A DNA stretch of 64,000 nt from Sphingomonadales bacterium (GTDB lineage: Bacteria; Pseudomonadota; Alphaproteobacteria; Sphingomonadales; Sphingomonadaceae): assembly GCA_016704425.1 (NCBI GenBank), contig JADJAC010000002.1:124001-188000 (forward strand), in the 5' to 3' direction. The number at the start of each line of letters is the position of its first letter. Positions within the stretch are counted from its first letter, which is position 1. Below the pieces are notes generated by a model. It saw only the letters and a program-made list of their open reading frames with translations, was not told where the DNA came from and did no database searches. Shown here one piece after another: positions 24,407 to 33,590 of this stretch. Both the position numbers and the translations under genes were made by a program.

Positions 24407-24448
24407 GTCGCCCCTGCGCAGGGGCGACGATCGGTTCTCGGATCGTCG
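24407..24448. other. Two overlapping hairpins after uvrA
   Basis: A perfect 22-bp palindrome (24407-24428) and a second 8-bp stem (CGACGATC 24425-24432 with GATCGTCG 24441-24448) share four bases, so only one can form fully. An A run follows on the plus strand, so neither is a standard terminator for uvrA. The remaining bases to 24636 contain no gene. Confidence 0.5.
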
Positions 24449-24636
24449 CGAAAAAAAGCCTTTCCTATTCGGTTCCGCTCTGCTTCATCCTGTTCGATGA
24501 CGCGCGCAGCCTCTCTTCCCCCGATTTCTGCCGGATGCGGCGATGCGTGTCAGAGCGCGACGGCGGGTATCATTCTACCGGAGGGGAATGACAAGTTTGA
24601 CAAGTTCCGCGCGCGCGCCGCCCGGAACAGCGGCGG

Positions 24637-24999
24637 TCAGCTCCGCCCGTCGACCTTGCGCACCGCGACTCGCGCCAGCACATCCTCCCCGAACATCCGC
24701 AGGTTGACGCCCATTCGGTCAAGGTCCCGCTCCGGCAGCGGCATCCAATGCGTCGTGCAGCCGCACCGGGTGCAATGATGGGTGGAAAGCCATGTTTCGT
24801 CGAGGTCTGCGCGGACATAGGCCGCAAGAGCGCCGGGTTCCGCCTCGATCTGCACCGTGTCCGGCGGGAAATAGCACCAGAGCCCGCCCACTTTGGTGCA
24901 CATCGTGCAGTTGCACTGGTTCACAAAGTCCGGCGTGCGGGGCAGGGTGATGCGCACCGCGCCGCAATGGCAGGTGCCGGTGATCGCCGTGTCGGTCAT
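24637..24999 (-). CDS. GFA-family (CENP-V-like) zinc protein
   Basis: 120 residues with the Cys pattern of the glutathione-dependent formaldehyde-activating enzyme family: CHCGAVR near residue 10, CNCTMCTKVGG at about 29-39, and HHCTRCGCTTHW around residues 74-85. These cysteines bind zinc in the Mss4-like fold. The true substrate is unknown for most members, and formaldehyde activation should not be assumed. Confidence 0.85.
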   Translation of the reverse strand: MTDTAITGTCHCGAVRITLPRTPDFVNQCNCTMCTKVGGLWCYFPPDTVQIEAEPGALAAYVRADLDETWLSTHHCTRCGCTTHWMPLPERDLDRMGVNLRMFGEDVLARVAVRKVDGRS

Positions 25000-25017
25000 G
25001 CTGCGCCTTTCCGCCTT

Positions 25018-25218
25018 TCAGAACAGTCCAAGCTGGTGCCCGCCCGGATCCTCCGCAAATTCCAGCCGCACCTTGCGCGCTGCATCCACGGCGTTCCTGT
25101 AATGCACCGATCCGAACCGTTCCGCATCCTCAAAGGGCAGGGGGGCCCATTCCTCGCCGGGATAAACGGCATTGTAGATTGCACGGGCTGCGTCGCGGAG
25201 CTTGGTATCGTGGTGCAT
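25018..25218 (-). CDS. Small hypothetical protein
   Basis: 66 residues from ATG 25218, which has GGGAGG upstream; a longer in-frame start at 25263 lacks support. It is a helical soluble protein with AARAIYNAVYPGEEWAPLPF. No family recognised. It lies upstream of the GFA gene on the same strand with an 18-bp gap, so it is likely co-transcribed. Confidence 0.6.
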   Translation of the reverse strand: MHHDTKLRDAARAIYNAVYPGEEWAPLPFEDAERFGSVHYRNAVDAARKVRLEFAEDPGGHQLGLF

Positions 25219-25395
25219 GTCGGCCTCCCTCGCCGGGTTTGCGGGTTGGGGCTGAAGGCACAAGGGCGCGCGTCTCGAAAGGCGGGGGCGCCGTTCGAAT
25301 GCCTCTTTCCTGCAGCCGGGTCAGGCCGTTTTGATCCCTCTTTGTTCTCCCGTCAAGGATGTTTGTGCGGGCGAAGGCGGCAATGCACGGGTGGT

Positions 25396-25614
25396 CTAGT
25401 TTCCGGGGCGTCGACGCGGGCTGCGGGCGATGGCCGTGATGGCGGCTGCGGCGATCTCGGTGGCGAGCAGGCCCTTCAATGCGTCGATCAGGCCATTGCC
25501 TTCGCGGCGCAATTCCTTGGGGATCTTGATGCTGCCGACCTTCTTGGGGATCTTCAGCTTCTTCGGCTTTGATGCCTTGTCTGCCTTGCGCGCTTTTTTT
25601 CCGTCTTTTGCCAT
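25396..25614 (-). CDS. Lysine-rich small protein
   Basis: 72 residues from ATG 25614. The first 35 are mostly Lys/Ala/Pro (MAKDGKKARKADKASKPKKL), then PKKVGSIKIPKELRREG, and an amphipathic alanine-rich helix. It could bind nucleic acid or the membrane; no function can be assigned. The bases 25264-25395 have no gene. Confidence 0.55.
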   Translation of the reverse strand: MAKDGKKARKADKASKPKKLKIPKKVGSIKIPKELRREGNGLIDALKGLLATEIAAAAITAIARSPRRRPGN

Positions 25615-25681
25615 GTTCAAATCCACGCCTCGATCTTGTGTATTACACATATAATACACATGCGACGGACTTTCAAGATGG

Positions 25682-26191
25682 CTAGTTGGCCGGCGCCGGT
25701 TGGGCCGGGGCGGCCGTCACCGCGGGGGCGACGCGGCGCGACGGGAAGGACGGGTTGTGTGTCTTCACCGCTGGCTGGGTTGCCGGTGCTGTCTCGCTTG
25801 CCGGAGCCTTGGCAACGGGGGCGGGAGCAGGGGCGGCGACCGCAGCAGGCGGGGCCGGGGGAGAGGCAGCGGCTGCGGCTGCGGCGGCCTGTTCGGCCGC
25901 AAAAGGCGTGTCGGCATTGGCCTGTTCCGGGTCTGCCGGGTCCGTCGCTGTCATTGCGGTCGGGTCGGGCTGGGTCACGGCAGGCAGCGGCGCTGGCGTC
26001 GGTGCGGATTCAAAGCCGGGTTCAGGCGCCGTAACTTCGGGCTGGGCCGCTGGCTGTGTCTTGAGACCCGTCACGGTACCGATCGCCATTGCAATGCCGA
26101 ACAGGGCAAACGCAATCACAATGATGAACGCCGCGAATGAGATGCTCACCTGGCGGGTTTCGGTTTCCGGCGTGGGACCTTCGAATTTCAT
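25682..26191 (-). CDS. Membrane-anchored Ala/Pro-rich protein
   Basis: 169 residues from ATG 26191. A short cytoplasmic segment is followed by one membrane helix (about 16-36) and a long low-complexity Ala/Pro tail. The architecture resembles periplasm-spanning linkers, but no TonB, LysM or SPOR domain is visible. The low-complexity sequence makes comparison unreliable. Confidence 0.5.
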   Translation of the reverse strand: MKFEGPTPETETRQVSISFAAFIIVIAFALFGIAMAIGTVTGLKTQPAAQPEVTAPEPGFESAPTPAPLPAVTQPDPTAMTATDPADPEQANADTPFAAEQAAAAAAAASPPAPPAAVAAPAPAPVAKAPASETAPATQPAVKTHNPSFPSRRVAPAVTAAPAQPAPAN

Positions 26192-26304
26192 GCACAAAAT
26201 GATTAGCGGCAAAGGCTTAATGATCGGTTGCGCTGACAGCAATGTCAGTTGAACCGGCTTGCGCACTGTGCCATCGCAATTTGCGAAATCGATAGGAGAA
26301 AGCG

Positions 26305-27429
26305 ATGAACTTCCAGTTTTCGGAAGAAGCTGAGGCACTGCGCGATGAAGCGCGCAAGTTTCTGGCAGCAGAATCGGGCCGGGAAAAGGCCCGCGCCGTC
26401 ATGAATGGCGATGCCACCCATGATGCAGCGCTCTGGTCCCGAATTGCGGAGCTTGGCTGGACGGGTTTGCGCATTCCCGAAGCGCATGGCGGGCTGGGGC
26501 TTTCGGTTCTCGAACTCTGCGTGCTCGCTGAAGAAGTCGGCCGCGCACTCTCGCCCGTGCCGTTCACCTCCTCGGTGCTGATGGCGACCGAATTGCTTAT
26601 GGCCAGCGGTCACGAAGCGACGCAGGCGGCCTGGCTGCCCAAACTGGCTGACGGGTCTGCGATCGGCACTGTCGCCTGGATGGAAGGTGATGCAACACGG
26701 CCTGACGGCACGCCAAAGCTCAGCTGTTCCGGCGATCGGCTGACAGGTGCGAAGCTTCCGGTGGCCGACGGGCTTGCAGCGGACTTTGCAATTGTCACGG
26801 CGCGCGGCGAGGCGGGCGCTTTGGTCATCGCATTGGTCGACCTGTCCGCAACGGGCGTTTCCCGTTCCGCCTGCGATACGGTCGACCTGGTTCGCAAGTC
26901 GGCAAAGATCGTCTTTTCCGACGCGCCTTGCACGGTTCTGGCCCGCGCTGATGAAGCCGAGCGTTTGCGCGCCCGGCACCTTCAGGGAACAGCCGTGCTG
27001 CTCGCCTTTGAAGGCCTCGGCAGTGCTGATGCGGCAATGGAAATGGCGGTGGACTATGCAAAGGAGCGCGTCGCTTTTGGTCGGCGCATTGGCGGCTATC
27101 AGGCCGTGAAGCATCGCTGCGCCGATATGTACATCAAGAACCAGCTGGCACGCAGCCACGCCTATTACGGCGCTTGGGCCTTGTTGACCGGCGCACCGGA
27201 ACTGGCACTTGCGGCAGCAGGCGCGCGCGTTGCGGCGATTGATGCCCTCCAGTTCGCGGCGGAAGAGAATGTCCAGCTGCATGGCGGCATCGGTTTTACC
27301 TGGGAGAGCGATTGCCAGTTCTTCTATCGACGGGGGCGGCTTCTGGCCCTCAATCTCGGATCGCGGACATTCTGGTCTGATCAGCTTGTCCGCGCGCTTG
27401 AGCAGCGCAATACCGATCTCGCGGCCTAA
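26305..27429 (+). CDS. Acyl-CoA dehydrogenase, smaller partner
   Basis: 374 residues of the acyl-CoA dehydrogenase flavoprotein family, with an N-terminal helical domain, a beta middle domain and a C-terminal helical domain ending with HGGIGFTWESDCQFFYRR. It pairs with the 408-residue homologue that starts 12 bp downstream; such adjacent unequal pairs often form heteromeric enzymes acting on branched, polycyclic or steroid-derived acyl-CoA. FAD-dependent alpha,beta-desaturation is expected; the substrate is unknown. Confidence 0.88.
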   Translation: MNFQFSEEAEALRDEARKFLAAESGREKARAVMNGDATHDAALWSRIAELGWTGLRIPEAHGGLGLSVLELCVLAEEVGRALSPVPFTSSVLMATELLMASGHEATQAAWLPKLADGSAIGTVAWMEGDATRPDGTPKLSCSGDRLTGAKLPVADGLAADFAIVTARGEAGALVIALVDLSATGVSRSACDTVDLVRKSAKIVFSDAPCTVLARADEAERLRARHLQGTAVLLAFEGLGSADAAMEMAVDYAKERVAFGRRIGGYQAVKHRCADMYIKNQLARSHAYYGAWALLTGAPELALAAAGARVAAIDALQFAAEENVQLHGGIGFTWESDCQFFYRRGRLLALNLGSRTFWSDQLVRALEQRNTDLAA

Positions 27430-27440
27430 GGAGAGACACA

Positions 27441-28667
27441 ATGGATTTTGAAGATACCGCTGAAGAAGCCGCATATCGCACGGCGGTCCGTGAATGGCTC
27501 GCCGCCAATGCCGCCGAATACAAGACCCCCTATGAAGGCGACGTTGATCTGGTTGTCCGGGGCAAGGCCTGGCAGGCAAAGAAATATGCTGCAGGCTATG
27601 TCGGCATCACCTGGCCCAAGGCACTTGGCGGGCAAGGCGGAACGCCGATGCAGCAGATCATCTTCAATCAGGAAGAGAGCAAATACTGGGTGCCGGCGGG
27701 CATCTATGCGATCGGCCTTGGCATGTGCATTCCGACGGTCTTCACCCACGGTCGCCCGGAGATCATCCAGCGCTATGTACCCGTTGCGATGAAGGGCGAG
27801 GAAATCTGGTGCCAGCTCTTTTCAGAGCCTGCCGCCGGGTCAGACCTTGCCGGCATCCGGACCAAAGCAGAACGGGACGGCGATGGCTGGGTGATCAATG
27901 GCCAGAAAGTGTGGACCTCTGGTGCGCATCGCGCGGACTATGGCATCATCGTCACACGGACAGATCCGACCCAGCCCAAGCACAAGGGGCTGACGATGTT
28001 CATCATCAACATGCGCGCTCCCGGCGTGGAAGTGCGGCCAATCAAGCAGATGGCCGGAGCCAGTGAATTCAATGAGGTCTTTTTCACTGATGTACGTATC
28101 GCCGACGATCACCGGCTTGGCGATGTTGGCGATGGTTGGCGCGTCTCGCTGACAACCTTGATGAACGAGCGTCTGGCGGTTGGCGGAAAGCCGACAAATT
28201 CACCTGATGCGCATTCGCTTATCGAGTTGGCCCGTGCGATCGATGCCGAAGAGGGCAACATGCTCGAACAGAGTCATGTTCGGCAAAAGATTGCGGACGT
28301 CTATATTCAGGACCGCGGTATTTCGCTCACCCGGATGCGGACAATGTCAGCCATTTCCTCTGGTCGGACTCCGGGTCCAGAATCCAGCATTTCGAAGGTC
28401 GTGGTGGCCAAGCTCATGCAGGACATGGGCAGCTTTGCAGGCGATATGGCCGAAAGCGCAGGTTTGTTGGTAGGAGAGGATGCGTCTTCGCTTCCCCATC
28501 TCGATGCGTTGAGGCAGGGCTATTTCTGGTCTGCCGGGCTTCGTATCGCTGGAGGGACCGACGAAATCCTGCGGAACATCATTGCCGAACGCGTCCTCGG
28601 CTTGCCTGGGGATATCCGCCCGGACAAGAGCGTTCCATTCAATGAACTGCACAAGGTCGTCAGCTGA
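27441..28667 (+). CDS. Acyl-CoA dehydrogenase, larger partner
   Basis: 408 residues with the middle-domain substrate/FAD motif LFSEPAAGSDLAGIRT, WVINGQKVWTSGA, and the C-terminal GGTDEILRNIIAERVLGLP typical of the family. GGAGAG before the start and the 11-bp intergenic gap show an operon with the preceding homologue. Together they probably form one alpha-beta enzyme. No CoA ligase, hydratase or thiolase lies nearby to suggest a pathway. Confidence 0.9.
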   Translation: MDFEDTAEEAAYRTAVREWLAANAAEYKTPYEGDVDLVVRGKAWQAKKYAAGYVGITWPKALGGQGGTPMQQIIFNQEESKYWVPAGIYAIGLGMCIPTVFTHGRPEIIQRYVPVAMKGEEIWCQLFSEPAAGSDLAGIRTKAERDGDGWVINGQKVWTSGAHRADYGIIVTRTDPTQPKHKGLTMFIINMRAPGVEVRPIKQMAGASEFNEVFFTDVRIADDHRLGDVGDGWRVSLTTLMNERLAVGGKPTNSPDAHSLIELARAIDAEEGNMLEQSHVRQKIADVYIQDRGISLTRMRTMSAISSGRTPGPESSISKVVVAKLMQDMGSFAGDMAESAGLLVGEDASSLPHLDALRQGYFWSAGLRIAGGTDEILRNIIAERVLGLPGDIRPDKSVPFNELHKVVS

Positions 28668-28750
28668 AGCCGCTATCGCGGACTCCACAATTCTTGTTGC
28701 CTTGACCAAACAAGAGCGTCAGAAAGCCTGAGTTGAGGTTGGGGGATGGC

Positions 28751-29347
28751 TTGCGCATCAGCATCTGCGTGTTTTTTGGCGTTTTGCTGGCCCCCCTTGC
28801 GCTTCCCGCTCAAACGCAGGACGGCAAGTTGGCACTGCCAGCCGATCCGGTTCGCCAAGACATTGGCGCGCAGACATGCACTGATTGCACAACGATCCCG
28901 GCGCTCACGCCTGTCAGGGTTGAAATACTCGCGACATTGGGCAGCAAGATCAGCAAGACGGGAGAAATCTTCCCGATCAGACTCGCTGAACCAATCCGGA
29001 TTGGCGACCGGGATCTGGTTCCTGCCGGATTGACCGGTGAAGGCGAAGTCATCCATGCAAAGAAGAGTGGTGGCAGCGGTGCGGCTGGCGAACTGGTGCT
29101 TGCGGCGCGGTTTTTGGACATGAACGGGCGCCATTTACCCTTACGGAGCATGAAAATTGCTGTCGCCGGAAAATCGCATGTTGGCTCGGTGGGAACACTT
29201 GCCGTTGCGAGTGCGGCCAGTCCGGTGCCATTCGGCTTGATCGGTTTCTTCGTTCAGGGAGGGCAGGTAACAATAGCGCAGGGTACGATTGCAGACGCGA
29301 AGACAGCTGAAACATTTACGTTCGGTCGCGCTTCGAATGCGCCCTAG
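28751..29347 (+). CDS. Exported protein, unknown
   Basis: About 198 residues starting at a TTG (28751) after GGGGG; an in-frame TTG at 28733 is also possible, so the start is uncertain. A signal peptide (ending LALPAQTQ) is followed by a CTDC pair and a beta-rich domain with TPVRVEILATLGSK, FPIRLAEPIRIGD and LVPAGLTGEGEV. The repeated strand pattern resembles envelope proteins that bind or modulate polymers, but no family is recognised. Confidence 0.6.
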   Translation: MRISICVFFGVLLAPLALPAQTQDGKLALPADPVRQDIGAQTCTDCTTIPALTPVRVEILATLGSKISKTGEIFPIRLAEPIRIGDRDLVPAGLTGEGEVIHAKKSGGSGAAGELVLAARFLDMNGRHLPLRSMKIAVAGKSHVGSVGTLAVASAASPVPFGLIGFFVQGGQVTIAQGTIADAKTAETFTFGRASNAP

Positions 29348-29405
29348 TCGAACTGGTTTTCGAATTAAATTCAACTAAATCAATTGTTAAGTGAGGAAAG
29401 TGGAT

Positions 29406-29939
29406 ATGAAATTGAAAAGAATGATGATTGCCACTCTGGCCGCTTCGTTCGTGTCCGTACCGGGTCTTGCTGCCGCGAAGGACGCGCCCACTCCAATTGC
29501 GATACCCGCTCCGCCCTCGGGCAAAGGTCAGATTGTTTGGTTTCGCCCCGGCGGCATGGGCTTTGCCTTGGGTTGCTCAGTGAATGAGAAGGGACAGAAG
29601 GTGAGTTCCTTGGGGGCTGGCCGATACTTCATTCAGGTTGCCGAGCCGGGAAGGCATGAATTCACCGTCAAGAGCGAGGCCAAGGATGTTCTTGCTTTAC
29701 AGGTTGAGGCGGACGAGACCCAGTATGCGGCGTGCAAGATCAAGATGGGTATCATGGCGGGTCGGCCAGACATTAGCCCTTCAACAGAGGCGGATTTCCG
29801 GAAGCATGGCGGCCTCAAAATGGTCGATGTTGATGATATGGGACCCGGAGAGGGAGCATTGCGCCCCGAACAAGTTTCTGCCGCACTGGCAGCGCCAGAG
29901 CCGGCATCAGAAGCGGCATCGGTGCCCACGCCACAATGA
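29406..29939 (+). CDS. Exported DUF2846-like protein
   Basis: 177 residues from ATG 29406, preceded by GAGGAAAG. Signal peptide to about residue 24; then GKGQIVWFRPGGMGFALGC, a beta-rich domain of the DUF2846 type (VWFRP followed by the LGAGRYFIQVAEPGRHEF segment), and an Ala/Pro/Glu-rich tail. Members are periplasmic or lipid-anchored proteins of unknown role. The tail is a low-complexity extension. Confidence 0.65.
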   Translation: MKLKRMMIATLAASFVSVPGLAAAKDAPTPIAIPAPPSGKGQIVWFRPGGMGFALGCSVNEKGQKVSSLGAGRYFIQVAEPGRHEFTVKSEAKDVLALQVEADETQYAACKIKMGIMAGRPDISPSTEADFRKHGGLKMVDVDDMGPGEGALRPEQVSAALAAPEPASEAASVPTPQ

Positions 29940-29948
29940 CATGCTCGC

Positions 29949-31913
29949 TTAAGGCGTCACGATGTTGAACACATTGGGCGGTGTTTCGATCGCCGCCTGA
30001 AGTGCTTCGATCGCGGTTCTGTCGCCTTCGATCTTCAGGCCAGCTGCCTCTAGCTGCGCTAGAGGCAGCTTCAGGAAGAAGAGCCCGAGGAAGAATTGGC
30101 GAGGACCGGTGAGAGTGACCGCAGGTTTTGCATGAGCCTCTCCCATCTCACTGATCATGACAGCGTTTTCCACTGTGACCCGGGCCTTCTCGTTTCGATC
30201 GGCAAAGTTGAAGTTGAGGGCGACAGATGCGTTCCTGATCACTGCCGGATCGAGCCGTGTCGCGATGGAATCGAGCAACAGGTCCGTTGGAATGGCTGAA
30301 ATCATGTCAAGGCTTGTCGTCGACAAGCCGGACTTGGGTCCCTGGCGCAAGTCGCGCGCTGCAGACAGGAACATGTTTCGCCAAGTCGCTGCTTCGGACT
30401 GGTAGCCTTGTTGTTCGTATGAATCGGCGAGCGTGGCACGCGCACTCGCATTTTGCGGGTCAGCAAACACGAGCTGATTCAAAATGTCGGACGACCAACG
30501 GTAGTCGCCATTCGCCATAGCGACCTTCGCAATTGCCAGTACCCGATCAGCCCCTCCCATCGCATCAACATAGAGCTTTGCCCTTTCGGTGGGAGGATGC
30601 GGATTGAGGTTGGCCGGGTTGGCATCGTACCAGCCCAGATAGCGTTGGTAGACGGCCTTCGAGTTGTGATTATAGGTGCCATAATAGCCGCGGTTGGTCC
30701 ATTCATTGGTCAGTGCTGGCGGCGGGACAAGGGCTTCTGCGATCTCCGCCTGTGTCAATCCCTTGTTCATCAATCTGACGGTCTGGTCGTGGAGATATTT
30801 ATAGTTGTCGCGCTGGAGCGTGAGGTAATTTCGCACCTCATTTTTCCCGAAATGAGGCCAGCAATGACTTGCGGCCACCGTATCGGTCCTGTCCGCGTAG
30901 AGACGGATGGCTTCGGTAAGGTAACCTGCCCAAGCAAGTGCATCGCGCACCTGCGCTCCGCGCGGTGTCAGGATATTATGGAGCGAGCAGGTTGCAATTT
31001 CGCCGATCACCAGCGCCTTGCGCTCGGGAAACATGACATTGAGTTCTGCAGGTGCTTCGGTTTGGGGAACCATCTGGAACTCCATCAAAACGCCGTCGAT
31101 CGTCCGTTGTTCCCCAGTCCGGGTAATCGTGTCGGTCGGCGCGATGAGCGTGATTTCCCCTGCCGCAACCGCAGATCCGATGCCTGAACCCATTTGTCCG
31201 TCTTGCCCTGGGACGAGGGCAGCACCGAACTGGAATGTCGCGCGCCTGCCCATCGCAGGCCCGGCAATGACATTTTCGGACGCTGTTTCCTTGGTGAAAT
31301 GTTCTGGCGCCAGGATCGCGACTTTGCCAGCCTTCACATCTTCAGGAGACACGATCCCCCGGATGCCGCCGAAATGATCGGCATGACTATGCGTGTAGAT
31401 CACGGCCATAATCGGTCGCGCACCCAGTTGCTGGTTGACGATTTCGAGCGCCGCCGCCGACGTTTCCCGATTGGTCAGCGGATCTATCAATATCCATCCT
31501 GTCTTGCCGGCGATTACCGTCATGTTCGAGATGTCAAAGCCGCGAACTTGCCACATGCCTTCAGAAAGTTTGAACAGGCCGCTTTTGCGCAAGATGCTCA
31601 TGTGCCGCCAAAGGCTGGGATTGATCGTTGCCGGGGCATCTCCTTTCATCCAGTCATAGGCAGCGAGATTCCAGACAGTCCTTCCGTCCTTGTTGCGGAT
31701 GATCGGGTCGGCACGCGTCGCGACGAAGCCTTGTGCCGCAAAAGCTGCATCCTTGCCATTGTCCTTGGGAAGCGCCGCGCGCTGTATCGCCTGCGCTGCA
31801 ATTGTCGCCGCACTTGCAGGTTTGACGGAAAGATCCGGAACTTGGCCATATGCAGTCGCGGACAGCAGCCCAAACAGTGCGGATGCAATTCCGCTGAAGC
31901 GCGCCAAGGTCAT
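29949..31913 (-). CDS. Alkyl sulfatase, metallo-beta-lactamase fold
   Basis: 654 residues from ATG 31913 (GGGGAG upstream), with a signal peptide. The MBL core shows THSHADHFGG (zinc ligands); later come a helical dimerisation domain (about 400-520) and an SCP2-like C-terminal domain, the architecture of SdsA1/BDS1 sulfatases that cleave primary alkyl sulfates such as dodecyl sulfate. It acts in the periplasm or outside. Nothing nearby suggests the natural substrate. Confidence 0.9.
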   Translation of the reverse strand: MTLARFSGIASALFGLLSATAYGQVPDLSVKPASAATIAAQAIQRAALPKDNGKDAAFAAQGFVATRADPIIRNKDGRTVWNLAAYDWMKGDAPATINPSLWRHMSILRKSGLFKLSEGMWQVRGFDISNMTVIAGKTGWILIDPLTNRETSAAALEIVNQQLGARPIMAVIYTHSHADHFGGIRGIVSPEDVKAGKVAILAPEHFTKETASENVIAGPAMGRRATFQFGAALVPGQDGQMGSGIGSAVAAGEITLIAPTDTITRTGEQRTIDGVLMEFQMVPQTEAPAELNVMFPERKALVIGEIATCSLHNILTPRGAQVRDALAWAGYLTEAIRLYADRTDTVAASHCWPHFGKNEVRNYLTLQRDNYKYLHDQTVRLMNKGLTQAEIAEALVPPPALTNEWTNRGYYGTYNHNSKAVYQRYLGWYDANPANLNPHPPTERAKLYVDAMGGADRVLAIAKVAMANGDYRWSSDILNQLVFADPQNASARATLADSYEQQGYQSEAATWRNMFLSAARDLRQGPKSGLSTTSLDMISAIPTDLLLDSIATRLDPAVIRNASVALNFNFADRNEKARVTVENAVMISEMGEAHAKPAVTLTGPRQFFLGLFFLKLPLAQLEAAGLKIEGDRTAIEALQAAIETPPNVFNIVTP

Positions 31914-32101
31914 CTTACTCTCCCCTTTTCTTGACCGTTCCAATGTCGGCCATCCGGCGAGCGAAGGAAAGGCCAAATCGCATAAAAATAATCGTCATCC
32001 TCAATCAGTGTGACCTGATTAATCGGTTTTCTTTATTAGAGCGAGACCGCTATCCGGGTTTCAAGCGCAAGTGCGCTGACGCCCAACAACTGGAGACTCT
32101 G

Positions 32102-32656
32102 ATGTTGAACCGCCTAGTGCCCAACGTAACTTTTAAGACCCGCGTCCGCGATGAAAGTATTTCGGGCCCAAACCCATTCCGCTGGCAGGACGTGACCAGT
32201 GCGGAAGTCTTTTCGGGAAGACGGATCGTCGTCTTCGCATTGCCCGGCGCATTCACGCCAACGTGCACGAGCGAACAATGCCCCGCCTACGAAGCCAGCT
32301 ATGACTCACTGCGGAAGGCCGGCGCCGACGAAGTATATTGTTTGTCAGTCAATGATGCCTTTGTGATGTTCCAATGGGGCAAGATGCTCGGCCTCGAAAA
32401 GGTGAAACTGCTCCCCGATGGATCCGGCAATTTCACGCGCCGGATGGGCATGCTGATCAACAAGGACCATCTCGGATTTGGAGATCGTTCCTGGCGCTAT
32501 GCAATGGTTGTCGACGATGGACAGGTGGTGGCTCTGTTCGAAGAGCCCGGTATCAATGATGATGGATCTGACTCGGATCCTTACGGCGAAAGTGCGCCGG
32601 ACAAGGTGCTTAGCTGGCTGGAAGCCAATGTCGAGCCTGAGAAAGCCGCAGCTTGA
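32102..32656 (+). CDS. Peroxiredoxin (Prx5-like)
   Basis: 184 residues from ATG 32102; the frame is open upstream without a likely start. It contains VFALPGAFTPTCTSEQCP, the active-site region with the peroxidatic cysteine (PTCT). A further Cys lies in SEQC, and another in VYCLSVNDAF. It reduces hydroperoxides, probably with glutathione/glutaredoxin or thioredoxin. There is no fused glutaredoxin domain. Confidence 0.88.
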   Translation: MLNRLVPNVTFKTRVRDESISGPNPFRWQDVTSAEVFSGRRIVVFALPGAFTPTCTSEQCPAYEASYDSLRKAGADEVYCLSVNDAFVMFQWGKMLGLEKVKLLPDGSGNFTRRMGMLINKDHLGFGDRSWRYAMVVDDGQVVALFEEPGINDDGSDSDPYGESAPDKVLSWLEANVEPEKAAA

Positions 32657-32660
32657 CCGA

Positions 32661-33590
32661 TCAGAGGCGGAGGCCTGCGGTCTCCGCCAAATTCGACATG
32701 ATGTTGAGAGTCTGCACGGCGGCACCGGCCGCTCCCTTGCCCAAATTGTCGAGAGCGGCAACGAGGCGCACTTGCGTGCCCGCTGAATTCGCAAATACGA
32801 ACAGTTCCAGCCGGTCGGTGTCGGCGGCTTTTTCGATTGTCAGGTTGGCCTCGTCAAAATTGGTCACAAGCGACACGATCGGGCCTTCGGCATAGTGTTC
32901 CAACAGAGTTGACCGGATTGCGTCGACCGTGGGTCGCCCCGGTATCGCAGCCAGTTGAAGCGGAACGTCGACAATCATGCCGCGATAGGTTTGCGCAACT
33001 GACGGCGCAAATAGAGGGGCATGCACCAGGCCCGCGTGGCGCTGCATCTCGGGCACATGCTTGTGAGCCAAGCCAAGCGCGTATGTGCGCCAGGCTGTCG
33101 ATGCGAGGCCTGATTCAAATTCGGCAATCATTGCCTTTCCGCCACCAGAATAGCCTGAAACGGCATTGACTGTGATCGGCCAATCTGAGGGGATCAAACC
33201 GGCACGGACTAGCGGTTTCACAAGGGCAAGGAAACCTGTTGAATAGCAGCCGGGATTCGAAACCCGGGTCGCATCCCGCAGCGTTTCGATGCCGCGATCA
33301 TCAATCTCGTGAAATCCGAAAATCCAATCGGGCGCCGTGCGAAATGCGGTTGAGGCATCAATGATCCGGGTTCTGCTGTTGCCAACAAGTTCAACCGCTT
33401 CACGTGCCGCATCGTCAGGAAGACACAGAATCACGATATCGGCGTCGTTCAAGGCTTCTCGGCGCGCACCGGCATCCTTGCGCCGTGCATCGTCAATCGC
33501 AATAACTGCGATGTCATTCCGACCAGCCAGCCGCTGGTGAATTTCCAGTCCAGTCGTACCGTGCCCGCCATCGATGAAGACGCTTGTCAT
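32661..33590 (-). CDS. argC: N-acetyl-gamma-glutamyl-phosphate reductase
   Basis: 309 residues, the short type of ArgC (about 310 rather than 345). It has an N-terminal NAD(P) fold with FIDGGHGTTGLEIHQRL and the catalytic cysteine in SNPGCYSTGF. It catalyses the third step of arginine synthesis. It overlaps the NlpC/P60 gene upstream by 4 bp and ends against the convergent peroxiredoxin gene. Confidence 0.93.
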   Translation of the reverse strand: MTSVFIDGGHGTTGLEIHQRLAGRNDIAVIAIDDARRKDAGARREALNDADIVILCLPDDAAREAVELVGNSRTRIIDASTAFRTAPDWIFGFHEIDDRGIETLRDATRVSNPGCYSTGFLALVKPLVRAGLIPSDWPITVNAVSGYSGGGKAMIAEFESGLASTAWRTYALGLAHKHVPEMQRHAGLVHAPLFAPSVAQTYRGMIVDVPLQLAAIPGRPTVDAIRSTLLEHYAEGPIVSLVTNFDEANLTIEKAADTDRLELFVFANSAGTQVRLVAALDNLGKGAAGAAVQTLNIMSNLAETAGLRL

